From Chrysemys picta bellii (taxonomy: Eukaryota > Chordata > Testudines > Emydidae), in contig NC_088801.1 of NCBI RefSeq assembly GCF_011386835.1, positions 15,238,824-15,302,823 on the forward strand: a stretch of DNA of 64,000 nt. Direction: 5' to 3'. Shown one piece after another: positions 11,170 to 23,669 of this stretch (its first letter is position 1; the number at the start of each line of letters is the position of its first letter). The position numbers and the translations under genes were made by a program. The notes beneath the pieces are model-generated. The model made no database searches, was not told the DNA's origin, and saw only the letters and a list, made by a program, of their open reading frames with translations.

Positions 11170-11330
11170 GGGAGTTGCACCTGCAAGCCTGCTGTGTTTC
11201 AATTTCCCCATCTGTAAAATGTTAAACACCTGAGGGGTGTGTGGTAAGGACCGTTGAGCTAACGTTTATCTCATGCTTTGAAGATGTCGTTTTACATAAG
11301 TGCCAAGTATTATTATTTTAAGTAAAAGTA
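11170..11330 (+). repeat. MIR/CORE-SINE-like fragment
   Basis: Contains TTTCCCCATCTGTAAAATG and a downstream GTGCCAAGTATTATTAT segment, the pattern of amniote MIR-like SINEs. Diverged, with no clear ends. Confidence 0.5.
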
Positions 11331-13530
11331 AGATTGCAGGCCAGATTCTAGGGTGTGTATCTACTGCACAGAGCTTGGGTCAAGGAATGGTGTGCAGAGA
11401 TTGTTTGTTAGATTAACCCTTCAACAATTGGGGTAATGCAGAAGTATCACAGTCACAGCTTTTTTTCTGTGGCGAGGCACCTTTTTTTCCTCTGTAGATG
11501 TGGCGGTGGTCAGTGAGAGTGGAGGTGGCTTTATGCCATTGGAAATACACCTTACACTATGGTACATCTTCATGAAGTTAAGAACAGATTACACCTGTAC
11601 TGTGGGACAAAGCAGCTGCACCTTACCAGAGAATCTGACCTGAGATTTTTATTTTATTGTGGCCATACATCTTTATATAAACTGTACAGGAGACTGTAAC
11701 TTCAACACTTACAAAACTAAATCTAGGATAGCTAGAACTGACTGGACTTTGAACAGCTTGTGTTTGCCAAGGCTTCTCAGTCAGATGGCCAGAATGAGAT
11801 GCCAATTAAAAGACTGGTGCAATGATAGACTATTTGTACCTATCGTCTAGCAAAGTTGAGCATAACTCTGAGGACAGTTGTCATGCCTGTCAAGTGGAGA
11901 AGATCATTATTGCAAGCAACTGAGTGGCACTAAGCGAAATGATAGGGAACAATCCAAACCTTGTACAGGTAATGTGCAGAGTATAATCTGAAAACAGGAT
12001 ATGGATGTGAGTATGTGGAAGAGTTGGTTCATAGCTCATGAGATTTAATGTAGGCAATAACCATTATTAGGCACATTGTGCTCAGCACGCTACAAGAAGA
12101 AGAAATCCTAGCCCCTCCACAAAGAAAGGACCAATTATAAGAAATATGCTAAATATTTGGCTTGATAATGGCATAAGGGGTTAACTTCATCTCTGCAGTC
12201 CACTTTGTCTACTGCAGAATTTCTGCACCTTCCCCAGAAGCATCTGGCACTGGGCACAATTGGAGACAGAACACTGGACGAGATGGACCACTGGCCTGAT
12301 TCATTATGACAATCTCTGTATTCCTAAATACTTGATTATGTTGGAGAGGTGAAACTGAGAGGCAAACTTGCCTTCTCAATCTGCAGAAGAAACACATTAG
12401 CTCATTGTTTATATTGCAATGCTTCTCTGGTACGACAATCTTTCTACCTGTTCAGTTTGTATAATATACAACAGAGTATCCTACAAACAGAGGTCAGCAA
12501 GCTCAAACTGAAGAAGCAAAAGTGTGCACTTTTGCTCAAAATAAGCAGTTACATAAACTGCTATGTACAGTGTTACTCATTATGCTTTATTTAGAGGTGC
12601 CTCTTTCGTTTCTGAATCCTGATCAGGGTGATTAATGGCCTAGCAGTTTTCACAGGGAGATAGCTATTTGCATGACAGCGTTTGACAAGAAGTGGTCAGC
12701 ATTTGGTAATTTAAAAGATAAAGATAAATTCAGATTACGGCTTGTGCTTTCAGCCCTTTTCCTGAGATTAAAGCAGCCAATAATGGAATAAATTTACTGT
12801 ACAAACGAACTTAAACCACCCACAATTCATGTACTGCAATATCAGACATGACACAGCGAGCCCTCTGTGGCTCATGCAGGAAATGTAAGGGTCTCATTTA
12901 AAGCTGTAAATGAGAAAAGGAAAGGAATTCAAAGGAAAGCTTGGCATTCTTTTTTGAACTCGCCCTATTCTGCCTACAGGAAGAATGAAATTATATGGGT
13001 TATCACCCACCCGGTCATATTCATCCAACAGGAGGGGAGGTGCCAAGTAAAAGATACATCACTACCGTCTATAAAATGTGAATCCTTTTGCTGCTGAATA
13101 TGAAGACAGCCTGTGTGAAAGGCTCATGTTGTTCAAAGGATAATTTTAGAACTATGATTTCAAAGGGATATCATGGAGCTGTCCTGGGGATAAATTTTTA
13201 TTATACTAGCTCCTAGGGTCCTCATTTGGCGAGGTGCTATACAAACAGAACTAAAAGATGGTCCCTGCCTCAAGGAATTTATTATCAAATTATAAAACAA
13301 GAGACAATAGCAGGATTCAGACAGATGGGGAGCACAAAGAAGCAGAGAGATAATATGGCCAATGTGATAGGCAGTGGTGTTGGCACACCAGCTGCCTAAC
13401 TGTTGTCAAGTAATTGTCACTCCTGGTTTATATGAAGTTTTTGTTGCTGATATATAGCACAAGCCCCAGTCTTGATTCTTTGAGCAAAGCTGGAATGGGA
13501 AGGCTTTCATGCCAGAAACTATGAATCTTT
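11331..13530. other. Mostly unrecognised; small CR1 and SINE remnants
   Basis: About 12236-12330 contains GATGGACCACTGGCCTGAT, a piece of a CR1 3' end. About 13200-13390 resembles the trailing part of a MIR-like SINE (GAGGTGCTATACAAACA). The rest shows nothing I can support. Confidence 0.45.
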
Positions 13531-15335
13531 ACCACCAGCAGGGCCAGCCTTAGGGAAAATAGCACCCTGGGCAAACTTGTATTTTGGCTCCCCTGGTCCC
13601 AGCTGCCTTCCTAGGCTCCCCATTACCCCAGCCCCCATTGCATCTTCCTCCACCACTCATTGCCCCCAAACTCCCTTCCATGACCTTGCACTCCACGCCC
13701 ACCCCGCTCCTTGCCTCTTAACCACAGCACCTCCCTGACCACGTCACCCATGCATAGGGCCCATTTTGCCCTGCAGTGTCTCCCATCTGGATGCCACGGT
13801 GATGGGCATCATAGGAAACCCCACAGCAGTCACTTTGACTCCCCCAGCCAGTGCTACAAGGAACCCTCATCTGGTCGTTGAGCAGGCAGCCAAGACAATG
13901 TGGTAGGCAGTCTTCTGCACTCCGACAGGGTGAGCGGGCTCCAGGACAGAGTCGTACCTCTCCTGCACCTCCCAAATTCTCCCACTCAGCATGGCATCCA
14001 GCTCCTCTGCCAGAGCCCCAGAGGGTCAGCCGCCCAAGGGGAGGTGCAGTGACAGGAGGGCACCAGAGGGCTGTGGTGGCGGAGGAGCATGGTGACCTGA
14101 GAGCCCCAGAAAGGGGGGAGGGACCCAGAGATGTATAGATATAATTACATTGGTGTGGGGATACCGGGGGGGGGCAGTGACGTGAGGGTTCGAGGAGGGC
14201 AGATCTCTCCCCACCCCAATACTGTGCATCCCCAATATTGCCCCTCCCCAGTCCGAGGGAAGGTAGGTTATTGTGGGAGGGGGAGGTTAAAATGCTCCAG
14301 TGCACTGAAGGTAGTTAGGGTGGGTGGTGATGGTGGAAGGTTGGCTCCCAAAATAGCCCCACACCCCTGCACTAACACCTCCCTTTGGGATGAATATGGA
14401 AAAGGGGGAACTCCTGAGAGCTGGGGAGCATGGGGAACTGTGGGGTCCGAGTGTGGCATGCAGGAGGGGGAAACTCCAAGATGTGAGGGACACCCTGAGA
14501 ACTGGGGAGAGTGGGGGGGCTGTGAGAACTGGGAGGCTGGGATCTGTGGGGCAGAGGGAGGTGCCTCTTGTGAGTTGTGGGCACAGGGAGGGGTCCCTGG
14601 GCATTGGCAGGGGCTGGGGGCACAGGGAGAGGTCTTTCAGGCTCTGGGGGCACAGAGAGGGGCCCCCTGGGAGCTGGTTGGGCTGGTACCTAGAAGCACA
14701 GGGAAGGGTCCCCGGGGAGCTGGGGGGACACAGGGAGTTGGGGGAGCTGGGGGCACAGGGAAGGGTCCCTCGGGAGCTGGAAGATGGGGGCACAGGGAAG
14801 GAGCCCTTGGGAACTGGGGGCACAGAGAGGGTTCCCCTGGGAGCTGGGGGCACAGAGTGGGGTTCCCTGGGCTGGGAGATGGGTCACAGGGTCAGGACCC
14901 CCTAAGACTTACTGGTCTCTTTGCCCTTCAGTTTTAGTTCCCAGTCCCTCCCAACCTGGAGGAGGCTGGCAACTTCCAGATCCCATTGGCTGGCTGAGAC
15001 ACCACACTCGCCTTCCATTGGGTGGCATGGCTTTCATTTAGACTGCCCCTGGAAAGAGGAGCAGAAGGGCTGGGATAGTCTGGGAGGAGGATGCAGGGAA
15101 GATCCCGACTTGCAGTCATCGAGTGCAGAGGCAGGACTTGGAGCCAGGCTGGGAAACCACGTAGGGTGGTGAGCAGTGGGCCTCTGCTCAGGAGCAGAGT
15201 AGCGGACATTCCTGCTGCACAGGGCTGCACCCTGCAGGCAGAGGGGGGAAGCCCAAGCCCCTGGCCTCTGCACCATGGTGCCCCCTGGCTACGGCTCCCA
15301 CTTTGCCCTACCCTAAGGCCGGCCCTGACCATCAG
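13531..15335. mobile_element. Non-autonomous hAT element, 1.8 kb
   Basis: Termini CAGGGCCAGCCTTAGGG (from 13539) and CCCTAAGGCCGGCCCTG (to 15327) are inverted copies. Flanking 8-mers ACCACCAG and ACCATCAG match at 7 of 8, typical of hAT. The interior is GC-rich and holds a G-rich tandem array at about 14400-14880. Several long overlapping frames on both strands come from the repeat composition; none shows transposase motifs, so I call none a gene. Confidence 0.8.
14400..14885 (+). repeat. G-rich minisatellite inside the hAT element
   Basis: Imperfect tandem units of roughly 30-35 bp built on GAGCTGGGGGCACAGGGA, recurring about a dozen times with length variation. The strand asymmetry (G-rich top strand with many GGGG runs) gives quadruplex potential. 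Confidence 0.8.
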
Positions 15336-15689
15336 TCTGAAAGCAGGATCCAAGATACTTACCCAGATGTTTGATAAATAGTGAAAAGCCGCATATTCAG
15401 CCTTATGCTTCCCTCCAGTGCAGGTTTGTGGCCACGTGCTTCCATGCTGTCCATGCAAATCTCATTAGCTATGCCCCTTGCATAACCATAAACCCTGCAT
15501 GTGAAGTGAATGTGACTATGGAGCCTCCTTGAGCAAGACATTTGCTGCTTTTCACTTTCCACCCACTGTGTCAGGAGATCTGCAGCTTTGAAGGTGTTTT
15601 TGGCCTACATCACCTTCATGAGGTGCTTAGGAATTGGAGCCCCAAATCAAAAGCACTCTGTTCAAAATAATTGGAATGGCTAGTAGGGA

Positions 15690-16480
15690 ACAGGAATGCA
15701 TGTGTTTGCTATAATTCAAAGACAAAAAAAGTTATCACCAAGTCAAATGCTTTTCAAAAGTCTAAGAATATTGTCAGCACTGTTACCTTTATCAACCAAA
15801 CTTTTAATCTCATCAGAAAAAGATATCCAGTTTGACAGGATCTATTTTCCATATACCCATGATGATTTACATTACCCTCCTGTAGTTCTTTATTAATCGA
15901 GTCCCATACCAGCAGCTTCATTATCTTGCAAGAGATCAATGTTAGGCTGACAGGCCTATAATTACCTGGGTCATCCCATTTACCCCTTTTAAAATTGGCA
16001 CAACATTAGTTTTCTTCCAGGCTTCTTGTATTTCCCCAGTGCTCTAAGATGTAGTGAAAAATCAACATTAACAGTCCAGTAAGCTCCTCAACCAGCTATT
16101 TTAAAACTCTTGGGTGCAAGTTATCAAGTCTAGCTAATTTTTTAAAAATATTTAACTTTAGTAGCTGTTTAACAGCCTCCTTAGATGCTGGTGGAATGGA
16201 AAAAGAGTTATCAGATTGTAGGGGAAAAACTTTGGTGCTTAACGTCATAGGTGCACCATCTTGGAATGCCCTAACAACTAGGAATCCATCTTCGCTGGCC
16301 TTCTTCCCCCTCCTCAGATAATGTTTCCTACCCTTTCTACTGAAAGGTGGAAAACCAAGCAACCATGTGACCTTCTCACTTGCATACAGAAACTGTGTCA
16401 CTAGCTGCGACTCTTTAACTGAGAACAAACACACACCCATGATGTCGCAGGGGGAGTACAAGCCAAGTCATCACTGGGGC
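15690..16480 (-). pseudogene. CR1-type LINE reverse-transcriptase fragment
   Basis: Minus-strand translation shows pieces of a LINE reverse transcriptase in order. A PRVLK block near 16100 is followed by a GNYRPVSLT-like fingers motif (around 15950-15990), then KIM, then a LDFxKAFD-like motif A near 15743-15770. Frames are broken by stops and shifts. Full CR1 ORF2 is about 950 residues; only the N-terminal half of the RT is left here, without the YADD-type active site. The clade is CR1 or L2-like by motif. The copy is older than the other CR1 copies in the window, judging by the number of breaks. Confidence 0.6.
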
Positions 16481-16517
16481 AGAGCTGTCATCACCTGATC
16501 CTGAGGTCCACTCCTTA

Positions 16518-16953
16518 CCTGTGGGCAGGGCCGGTTCCAGGCACCAGCTGAGCAAGCTGGTGCTTGGGGCGGCAGCTTGTAGGAGGCGGCATTCCGCCCA
16601 ATCCTAGGGCGGCACGGCCGCTTTTTGTTGTTGTTATTGTTCCGCTCCGCCCGCCCTGTAGGGGGCAGCGGTGTGGAGGACGGGAGCGCCCTGCAATGAG
16701 CCCAGCAGGGCAGCCCGCTTCCTTCCCTCCCAGCCGACCGGAGTGGCGCGGCGCCCTCCCGGCAGGTGGCGCAGTGGGAGGGGCTGCGTGGCAGTGCCCT
16801 GCTGAAGCCCTGGCCGCCCCCCTTCTCTTTCTCTCCCCCCAGGGCATATCTGCAGGGCAGGGAGTCCCCCTGCAACCTGGCTCCGGCCGTGCCGCGTTTT
16901 TTTTTTTTTTTGCTTGGGGCGGTCAGAAAGCCAGAGCTGGTCGTGCCTGTGGG
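16518..16953. mobile_element. hAT MITE with perfect 8-bp TSD
   Basis: The element 16526-16945 begins CAGGGCCGGTTCCAGGCACC and ends with a decayed inverse terminus. The octamer CCTGTGGG is found exactly on both sides (16518-16525 and 16946-16953). The GC-rich core and a T tract explain the long frames on both strands. Confidence 0.85.
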
Positions 16954-17767
16954 TTTCACCTACCCACCAGTCCGAAGCTGTCCTGTCGTCGCGAGCGTCC
17001 TCAGAGCTGAAAGACATGGTAGTGGAACATTTATCATCCATCCTCTTACCTGGGTTCCATCCTGGGGAGGGAACTTACCCTCAGTCACAGTCAGCCTACT
17101 GCCAGCCCTTTACTTACCTTATATCACTTGTTGTGGAAGTCCTTGCTTTACCTGTGTTCCTATTCATTTGGTTCACCTCTGGTTTACCTTGTTTAGAACT
17201 GTTGATGGTTCAATAAGTACCTTGGTTGTTTACACCCACACATCCTAGTTGGTTTACTTTTTTTTTTTTTTTAAGGGGCTGACAACAAACCTTGATGATC
17301 GATGCGGGTAGGGAACATTCTTAGACTGGTTCTCTGTCAGTCTTACAGGTGGTAACAGCTATTTCCATTCATTAACCTGAACTGCGGTGAGTCAAGGTGG
17401 CTGAAGCATCATTGGTACTTGAACTTCTAGCCCCAGGGTATCAATGTTTAATGCAGAAAATCCTTGTTGTTAGAAATTTACTATTTTTCAACATTGAGTT
17501 GGGTGTTTATTATTGGCTGAAAGAAGTTAATTCCATCTTGTCAAGATCTCTTAGAATACTCGGTTGTACAATCCTATCCCAGTATCAATCCTATCCCAGT
17601 TTCTGCTGAAACTGATGTTCTTGCAATATAACTGATGCCATTGTACCATTTCTTTATGTTCCTCCTGTTGTGCAGCAGTTACCCTGCATTCTCTTTTTAG
17701 AGAGCTCTTTGGAAAGGGGACACCAGTTATTAGACTGTTTTTTGGCAGGGACAAATTATTTCAAGTA
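16954..17767. other. No recognised feature
   Basis: Unique-looking sequence with a T tract at about 17259-17272. No supported gene. Confidence 0.5.
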
Positions 17768-19585
17768 CAGGAACTCCTCACTTAAAGTTGTCCCGGTTAA
17801 CGTTGTTTCGTTGTTATGTTGCTGATCAATTAGAGAACATGCTCGTTTAAAGTTGTGCAATGCTCCCTTATAACGTTGTTTGGCAGCCGTCTGCTCGTCT
17901 GCTGCTTGCAGAAAGAGCAGCCCCTTAGAGCTAGCTGGTGGGAGCTTGGAACCAGGGTGGACCAGCAGCCCCCCTATCAGCTTCCCGCTCCCCTAAGTTC
18001 CCTGTGTGGCAGCTGCCCAGCAGGCTATCAATTGCCGGCTGTTCAGCTGTCCCTCCCTCCACTGCCATGTGCTGCTCCTGCCCTCTGCCTTGGAGCTGCT
18101 GCTGGGAGCCTCCTGCTTGCTGTGCAAGGGGAGAGGGGAAAGGGATGCTAATCAGTAGCGTAGCTAGTGGGGTTCAGGGGAAGCAGCCGCTTCCCCTCAG
18201 CAAATTTGCCAAAAGCGGCGCCTTCCCAAAGGCGGCTGGAGGAGCGAGGGGGGGTGCAGGCTGGCCACTCACAGCGCGGCCGGCAGCCATGGGGGGGTGG
18301 CGGGCGCATGGCCGGAGGAGCGGGGGGGCGCGGCATGCGGCACGCGGCACGCAGCCGCCATGGCCGGAGGAGCAAGGTGGGGGGGCACAGGCTGGCCGTC
18401 CACAGCGCGGCCAGCAGCCATGGGGGGTCACGTGGCCGGAGGAGTGGGGGGGACACGGAGGAGCGGGGGCGCAGCTTAACATAACCATCACACTGCCAAA
18501 CTGACCTGGGGGGAAATTCTGTCCCGACCCCAGATCTTGGGATTAGATGGACTCTGAGCATGTGCGCAAGCCTCACCAGCCAGGCATCTGTACTAGCTAC
18601 TGATGAGACCCTTGCGCTGTTCTGCTGCCCACACCACAAAGCCAACGGTTGTTCCAGCCTGGAGCGCAGCATGCAGCCTGCAGTGCGGCCGGCTGCCGCG
18701 GCCGGAATTGGGGTGGGGGAGCGGGTGCAGCATGAGGCCCGCAGCGCGGCCGGCTACTGCGGCCGGAGGAGGGGGGGGCGGCGCAGGCTGGTGGCCAGCA
18801 GCCATGGGGGGATGGCGGGCGTGGCCGGAAGAGCGGGGGGGGGGGCGCAGCATGGCGGCCAGAGGAGCCATGGGGGGAGGGGCTGTGCGGCCGGAGGAGC
18901 CGGGGGGGCATGACCAGAGGAGGAGCCAAGAGAGGGCACCTTTTTTATGTTTGCTCCTCCTCCTCTTACGAGCTGGCTACGCCACTGGTGCTAATGTCAG
19001 GGTGTTTCCCTCCCCCTCCATACCCCATCTCCATAGAGCAGGGGGGGACATGGGAGGGAGCTTTCTGGCAGCAGCAGCGGCTGTCTCAACTTGCTGATCT
19101 ACTTAAAAAGGCAATGTACTTAGAGAGGGGTCAGTGTACTTAAAGGGGCAATGCACATCTCTCTCTCTCACACACAGGGTGTGTGTCTCTGTCTCTGCCA
19201 TGCTGTCTCCCCTCCCTCCATTTGTGCTGCCTTGTAGAGTGTGAGGCTACATTAACAACACTGTGTTAACCCTTGAGGGTTCAGACGAGTGCTAGTTCAT
19301 CATTTAGGCATTCCCTGGGAAATATCCCTCGCTCTTCCACCCTCTGACTTCACCCTCTTAAATAAGCTTCACAATCATCATTGCTGTGTACAGTATTAAA
19401 TTATTTGTTTAAAAATTATACTCTGTGTGTATATATAATATAGTCATTTGGTGAAAAAAATTTCCCTGGAACCTAATCCCTCCATTTATATTAATTCTTA
19501 TGGGGAAATTGGATTTGCTTAACATTGTTTTGCTTAAAGTCGCATTTTTCAGAACATAACTACAACAGTAAGCAAAGAGTTACTG
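17768..19585. mobile_element. Tigger-like element, copy 2, interrupted
   Basis: Begins CAGGAACTCCTCACTTAAAG after TA (17766-17767) and ends GCAAAGAGTTACTG before TA (19586-19587). CAG...CTG termini and a TA duplication indicate the pogo/Tigger group. It is collinear with 431-1459 except for an 835-bp insertion at 18153-18987. No transposase is encoded, so it depended on an autonomous relative. Confidence 0.8.
18145..18995. mobile_element. Nested GC-rich hAT element inside the Tigger-like copy
   Basis: Termini CAGTAGCGTAGCTAG (18153) and CTGGCTACGCCACTG (ending 18987) are inverted. Flanking octamers ATGCTAAT and GTGCTAAT match at 7 of 8. The arms hold many GGCCGGAGGAGCGGGGG-like tandem motifs. 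The central part, about 18478-18660, is of ordinary base composition and matches a phrase I know from another turtle repeat (CCAAACTGACCTGGGGG), so it is probably a captured or further nested piece. Frames here are compositional. Confidence 0.8.
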
Positions 19586-19587
19586 TA

Positions 19588-20317
19588 TTTTCCCCACAAC
19601 ATCCTCACTAATAATTGATAGGATAATAGAACAGAATCTTTGAAACCACTACAAAACCACATAGCTATGCAAATTTTGATTTACATAACTATTATAATTT
19701 TAAAATGTAGCTATGAACAAGTAACATGTAGAATTAATGAGACTATAATTCATTGTATAAGCATTAAACTATTTCCACTCAATGACATAATCCTTGCATG
19801 GATTTAAGTCTGACATGCATGTGATTACTGAAGGGGAAGAAAGTAATGTAGCAATATAGTGCCTTCATTCATTCTGTCACTTATGAAGAACCCACACCAG
19901 CTCAGATTTTGTAAGTTAAACAGTATTAGCTGCTCCGTTGCTATGTTTGTCCTACAAGAATCTGACTGACTGTGTACGTTTACATCTTAGTGTTATTCAA
20001 CATGCTGACAGTTCAATTTCAGCCTGTCTTCTCTTGCATCTCTCTCTCTTTACTTTGCTCATTGGATTGGGTGAACAAAGCGGCAGGTTAAGTTTCAGTT
20101 ATCACATGTAATTATTTCCTGATTCCCAGTGTATTTAGCTGGAATAAAAAGTTCACAAAGGAAGCAGCCAATTTAAACTAGCAATGAGGAATTTAGTTTA
20201 AAATGTAATAGGGACAACCAACAGCCTGTATGGAAGCATTTAGTGATGTTGAACATAAATTAGTCACTTTTGACAGTTTGTCAGTGAGTTTGTGTGCCTC
20301 AATTTTTTGGTGCTCAA
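19588..20317. other. No recognised feature
   Basis: AT-rich DNA without supported genes or repeat boundaries. Confidence 0.5.
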
Positions 20318-20440
20318 GTTGACACCTTAAAGGAGGCCTGATTTTCCAGAAAGTGCTGAGCATCCGCTTTCTGAAAATTGGGCCACTTTAAGGTGTCTCA
20401 AATTGGGCACTCAAAGCTTGAAGTATCCAAATTCACTAGC
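20318..20440. repeat. Old foldback repeat fragment
   Basis: Inverted pieces around CCTGATTTTCCAGAAAGTGC / GCTTTCTGAAAATTGGGCC. A similar block occurs at about 47255-47390. I recognise it as a low-divergence relic shared by reptiles; class unassigned. Confidence 0.45.
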
Positions 20441-22680
20441 CATTTTTGAACAGCTTGGCCATAATAAATTTTGTTTAAAAAAATCGCAAATGCTGTTGTC
20501 AGAGGACTGAAGTCTGACCTCCGAAAGCACAGTAAAGTCTCACTCAGGTCAATGGGATTTGTGTGTGTTTTTCTAATAGAAAATTTCCCCTTGAATGACC
20601 CTATTGGGGGACATTGGTTAACTTGGAATTGCTCAACAGAACTGACGATTCTTTCTTCATGACTTACTTAAAATAAAGCCTTGCTGTTGTCTTCATATTT
20701 TTTCAGCTTGGAAAGGGAAACCAACTCAGCTACCAGCTTTGTCACCAGTTTCTAAACAGTCACTTCCTTATACTCATGGACTATTCATTTATTCTTTCTT
20801 TCAGTTTATAGAATATGGAAAATACAGTTTACCCCACTTTGACATCTTACACAAAGAAAATAAGAAGCTAGCAGCTAACCCTATAAAAGTCAAAATTTAA
20901 TCTAAGTCCTTCCCACAGACAGTTGTCCCCATTAGTCAGTAGCACACAGTGGTGATTAGCCAGATCCTTCTTGATTTGAAAAAGAGGGAGCTGGCTGCAG
21001 AATATTCTCCATGAGGAACCTTTGGCTTTGGAACTAATACCCCCTCTTTATCCAAAGAGACAGAGGTAGGGGACTAATGGGGACAGATGTCTATGGGAGG
21101 GACTCAGACAGAGTTTTCTCAACTTTTGTAGGGTTAGCTGCTAGTTTGTTTGTTTGTGTAGCACGTCAAAGCAGGATAAACTGAATTTTTTGTATTCTGT
21201 AAACTGAAAGAAAGAAAATAAATTAATAGTCCATAAGAATAAAGAAGCACCTGTTTGGAAACCCGTGACAAAGCAGGCGGCTAGCTTCATTTCCCTGTTC
21301 ATGCTGAAAAAATATAAAGGCAACAGTCTAATTGACGTCAATGGAACTATGATAATTTGCTCTCGATGAGGATCTGCCCATATATATTCACTGCTAGATT
21401 TCTAGTAAATAACCACATTTTCCTAATAGACCTATGGAAACCTTACTGTACTGAAGAAAATGAGTGGCACAGTCATTTTGTTGAGTATTACAGCTGCAGT
21501 CCTAAATTTAAAAGTAAACACTGCTTGATCCACAGTCACTGACAATCAGTGGCTTTGCATGCAAAAGATGGCAAGAGAAAGAAACTGCATAATTTTGTCA
21601 AAATAAAGATTCCACTGAAATGTAACTTACTTCAAATAGTTTAGATGACAAATAGCAGAATTTACAGCTGGTAAACTGAAACGGCTACATTGCGGTGTCA
21701 AATGCAAAAGCAGAACTGAGCTGGATAATCATTTTCCTTTTAAAACAGACCACAACTGCAAAGAGAGACTTAATACACTCCTATAACTATAGCTTAGGTG
21801 GACGAATGTGCATTAACCCACAGTACTATATCAGTATAGACCACTATTAAAGGAGATTTCTTAAGGGATGTTAGGGAATCATTTATTAGTTTTCATTTTT
21901 CCCTATTTTCCTAATGGGATTGGCACCTACTGAGTTTCTTTTACCTTTGTGGTGTCTATACCAACAATCATGTAGGGCCTTCTCCTGTGGGATACTGAGC
22001 ACCTCCCACAGACAGTTGAGTGTGCTCAAATCCCACTAACTTCACTGAGAGATGAGGGCACTCCAGGATTTTGTAGGATCAGGCCCATTGGACATTGATG
22101 TGAATAATGAGAACAACTAGAGCTATGTTATGGATTAAAAAGAAAAAAAATGGGGTAGATTATAAATCTTCATGCTTCAGGACATAAGCCACTCTCCAAC
22201 TAGCGGTTCCATAACTGCCCACTGGTGGGTATGACAGATAGTTTAGATACTTGGAAAATCCAAAGACTACTGCTACTCTGAAACCTGTATCAACTTCATA
22301 AATGTTCTGTGTATATTTATGGGATAGGGATTGTGTTCTGGCTCTGTGGGAATTACAGGAATTTCCTGCAGAAACTAAAATCACTGGGAGGTAATTAATA
22401 TATATCCCTAGGCAGCTAATCAGCCTCGAGAAGACTCACCCCATGGGAGGAAATTGCATACACTGGTTTGGTCTGGTTAAAGAGACCTGACAAAGATCTG
22501 AGAACTGTAAAAAGTAACCACCCAGAAGTAAAGAGATGGGCCATTCTCACTTGATCCAAGAACTGACTGAAACTGTGACCAAGTGAGAGAGACCCGGAGG
22601 GAAGGGCCTGAAGTACTTTGCTTCTACCATAGTCTCCATGTGGAAGATGGATGACTGCCTTGTAAGGTGAGGCCTGCATA
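20441..22680. other. No recognised gene
   Basis: Mostly unique sequence. About 21985-22085 contains a GGATCAGGCCCA-ending foldback fragment of an old amniote repeat. Confidence 0.45.
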
Positions 22681-23065
22681 TAAGCTTTTTATTGAGTTTA
22701 AGATATGTTTTCTCTGTAATGTTTTGTTCTGAGTGAATAGTACTCTGCTTTATGAAGGCTGGCTGGCAATGGATAGCCCTGCCACACTTGCTAAGATAAT
22801 CACAATAAATTGCAGGAGGATTGCAGCCTAGATCCCTGGCCCAGATGGAGAGAATTGCGGGTTCCTGCCCTGACAAAAGTGATGGTTAGAAGCTTGAGAC
22901 CTAAGTGGTGTATCCTCAAGGATACAGAAGGGTCAGAGATGCAGTTACCTCAAACTGTGACACAGGGTTTCTTGCACCTTCTTTCTGCAATTGGTACTGG
23001 TCCTTATTGGAGATAGGATATTAATTTAGATGGACCAATGATCTGATTCAGCATGGTCATTTTTC
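22681..23065. repeat. Interspersed repeat, LTR-like, with CR1 tail fragment
   Basis: TTTTCTCTGTAATG...TAGTACTCTGCTTTA is shared in diverged form with about 48210-48270, so both belong to one repeat family. A CR1 3'-end fragment (AGATGGACCAATGATCTGAT) lies near 23025-23048. The class of the first repeat is not established. Confidence 0.35.
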
Positions 23066-23669
23066 TGGACCTAAAACAAAATAAGATCAGAGAGGTAATT
23101 TTAAAATATGCATATTTGTGCATTTCATATAACTCTTTCTAGTCATTGTTTAAATCAAGTAGAAGAAATAAAGAAAAGCACCCATACAAAAATAGTATTT
23201 CTTTTTGGAAGTCATTGTTTTGGTCCTTGAGTACTAAAACAGGACTTCAAAGGGAGAAAAGTACATCAGAGCAATTGCTTAATTATGATAGGTAAAATTG
23301 ATACTTTGGCTTTTTAAGCTACTGTAACAGCTGGAGCCTTCAGGAGGGCATAAGTCTACAGCTGAGCAGAAAGGAAATGAGCTACCTCTAGCTTTGATTG
23401 AGAGTCCTTGGATATCCTTGATAAGAAACATAAGGTGAGCTCTCAAAATAAAAAGTGTTAGCAGAACTAGTAATCTATCAAATTCTAGTATTATGGAATA
23501 ATGTTTGCTCACAAGAGTCCCTATCTATAGCAATTGAATTAAAACTTCTAGTTCCATGTGTATACTGGTTTTAGACTGGTATAAAGTCAGTAGTGTTGGT
23601 ACAATAGAGTGGAGAACTTGGCCCTTTCTTGATTCTCACTTGTATCACTTGCATAACTCAAATCATGGC

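Noticed and set aside
14131..14937. Longest open frame (268 codons, plus) and overlapping frames on both strands
   Set aside because: The frames lie in a G-rich tandem array inside a hAT element. Gly/Pro-rich composition in all frames and no domain motif indicate an artefact of the repeats.
18148..19097. Ala/Gly/Arg-rich frames of 100-190 codons on both strands
   Set aside because: They span transposon boundaries (nested hAT within the Tigger-like element) and come from GC-rich array composition.
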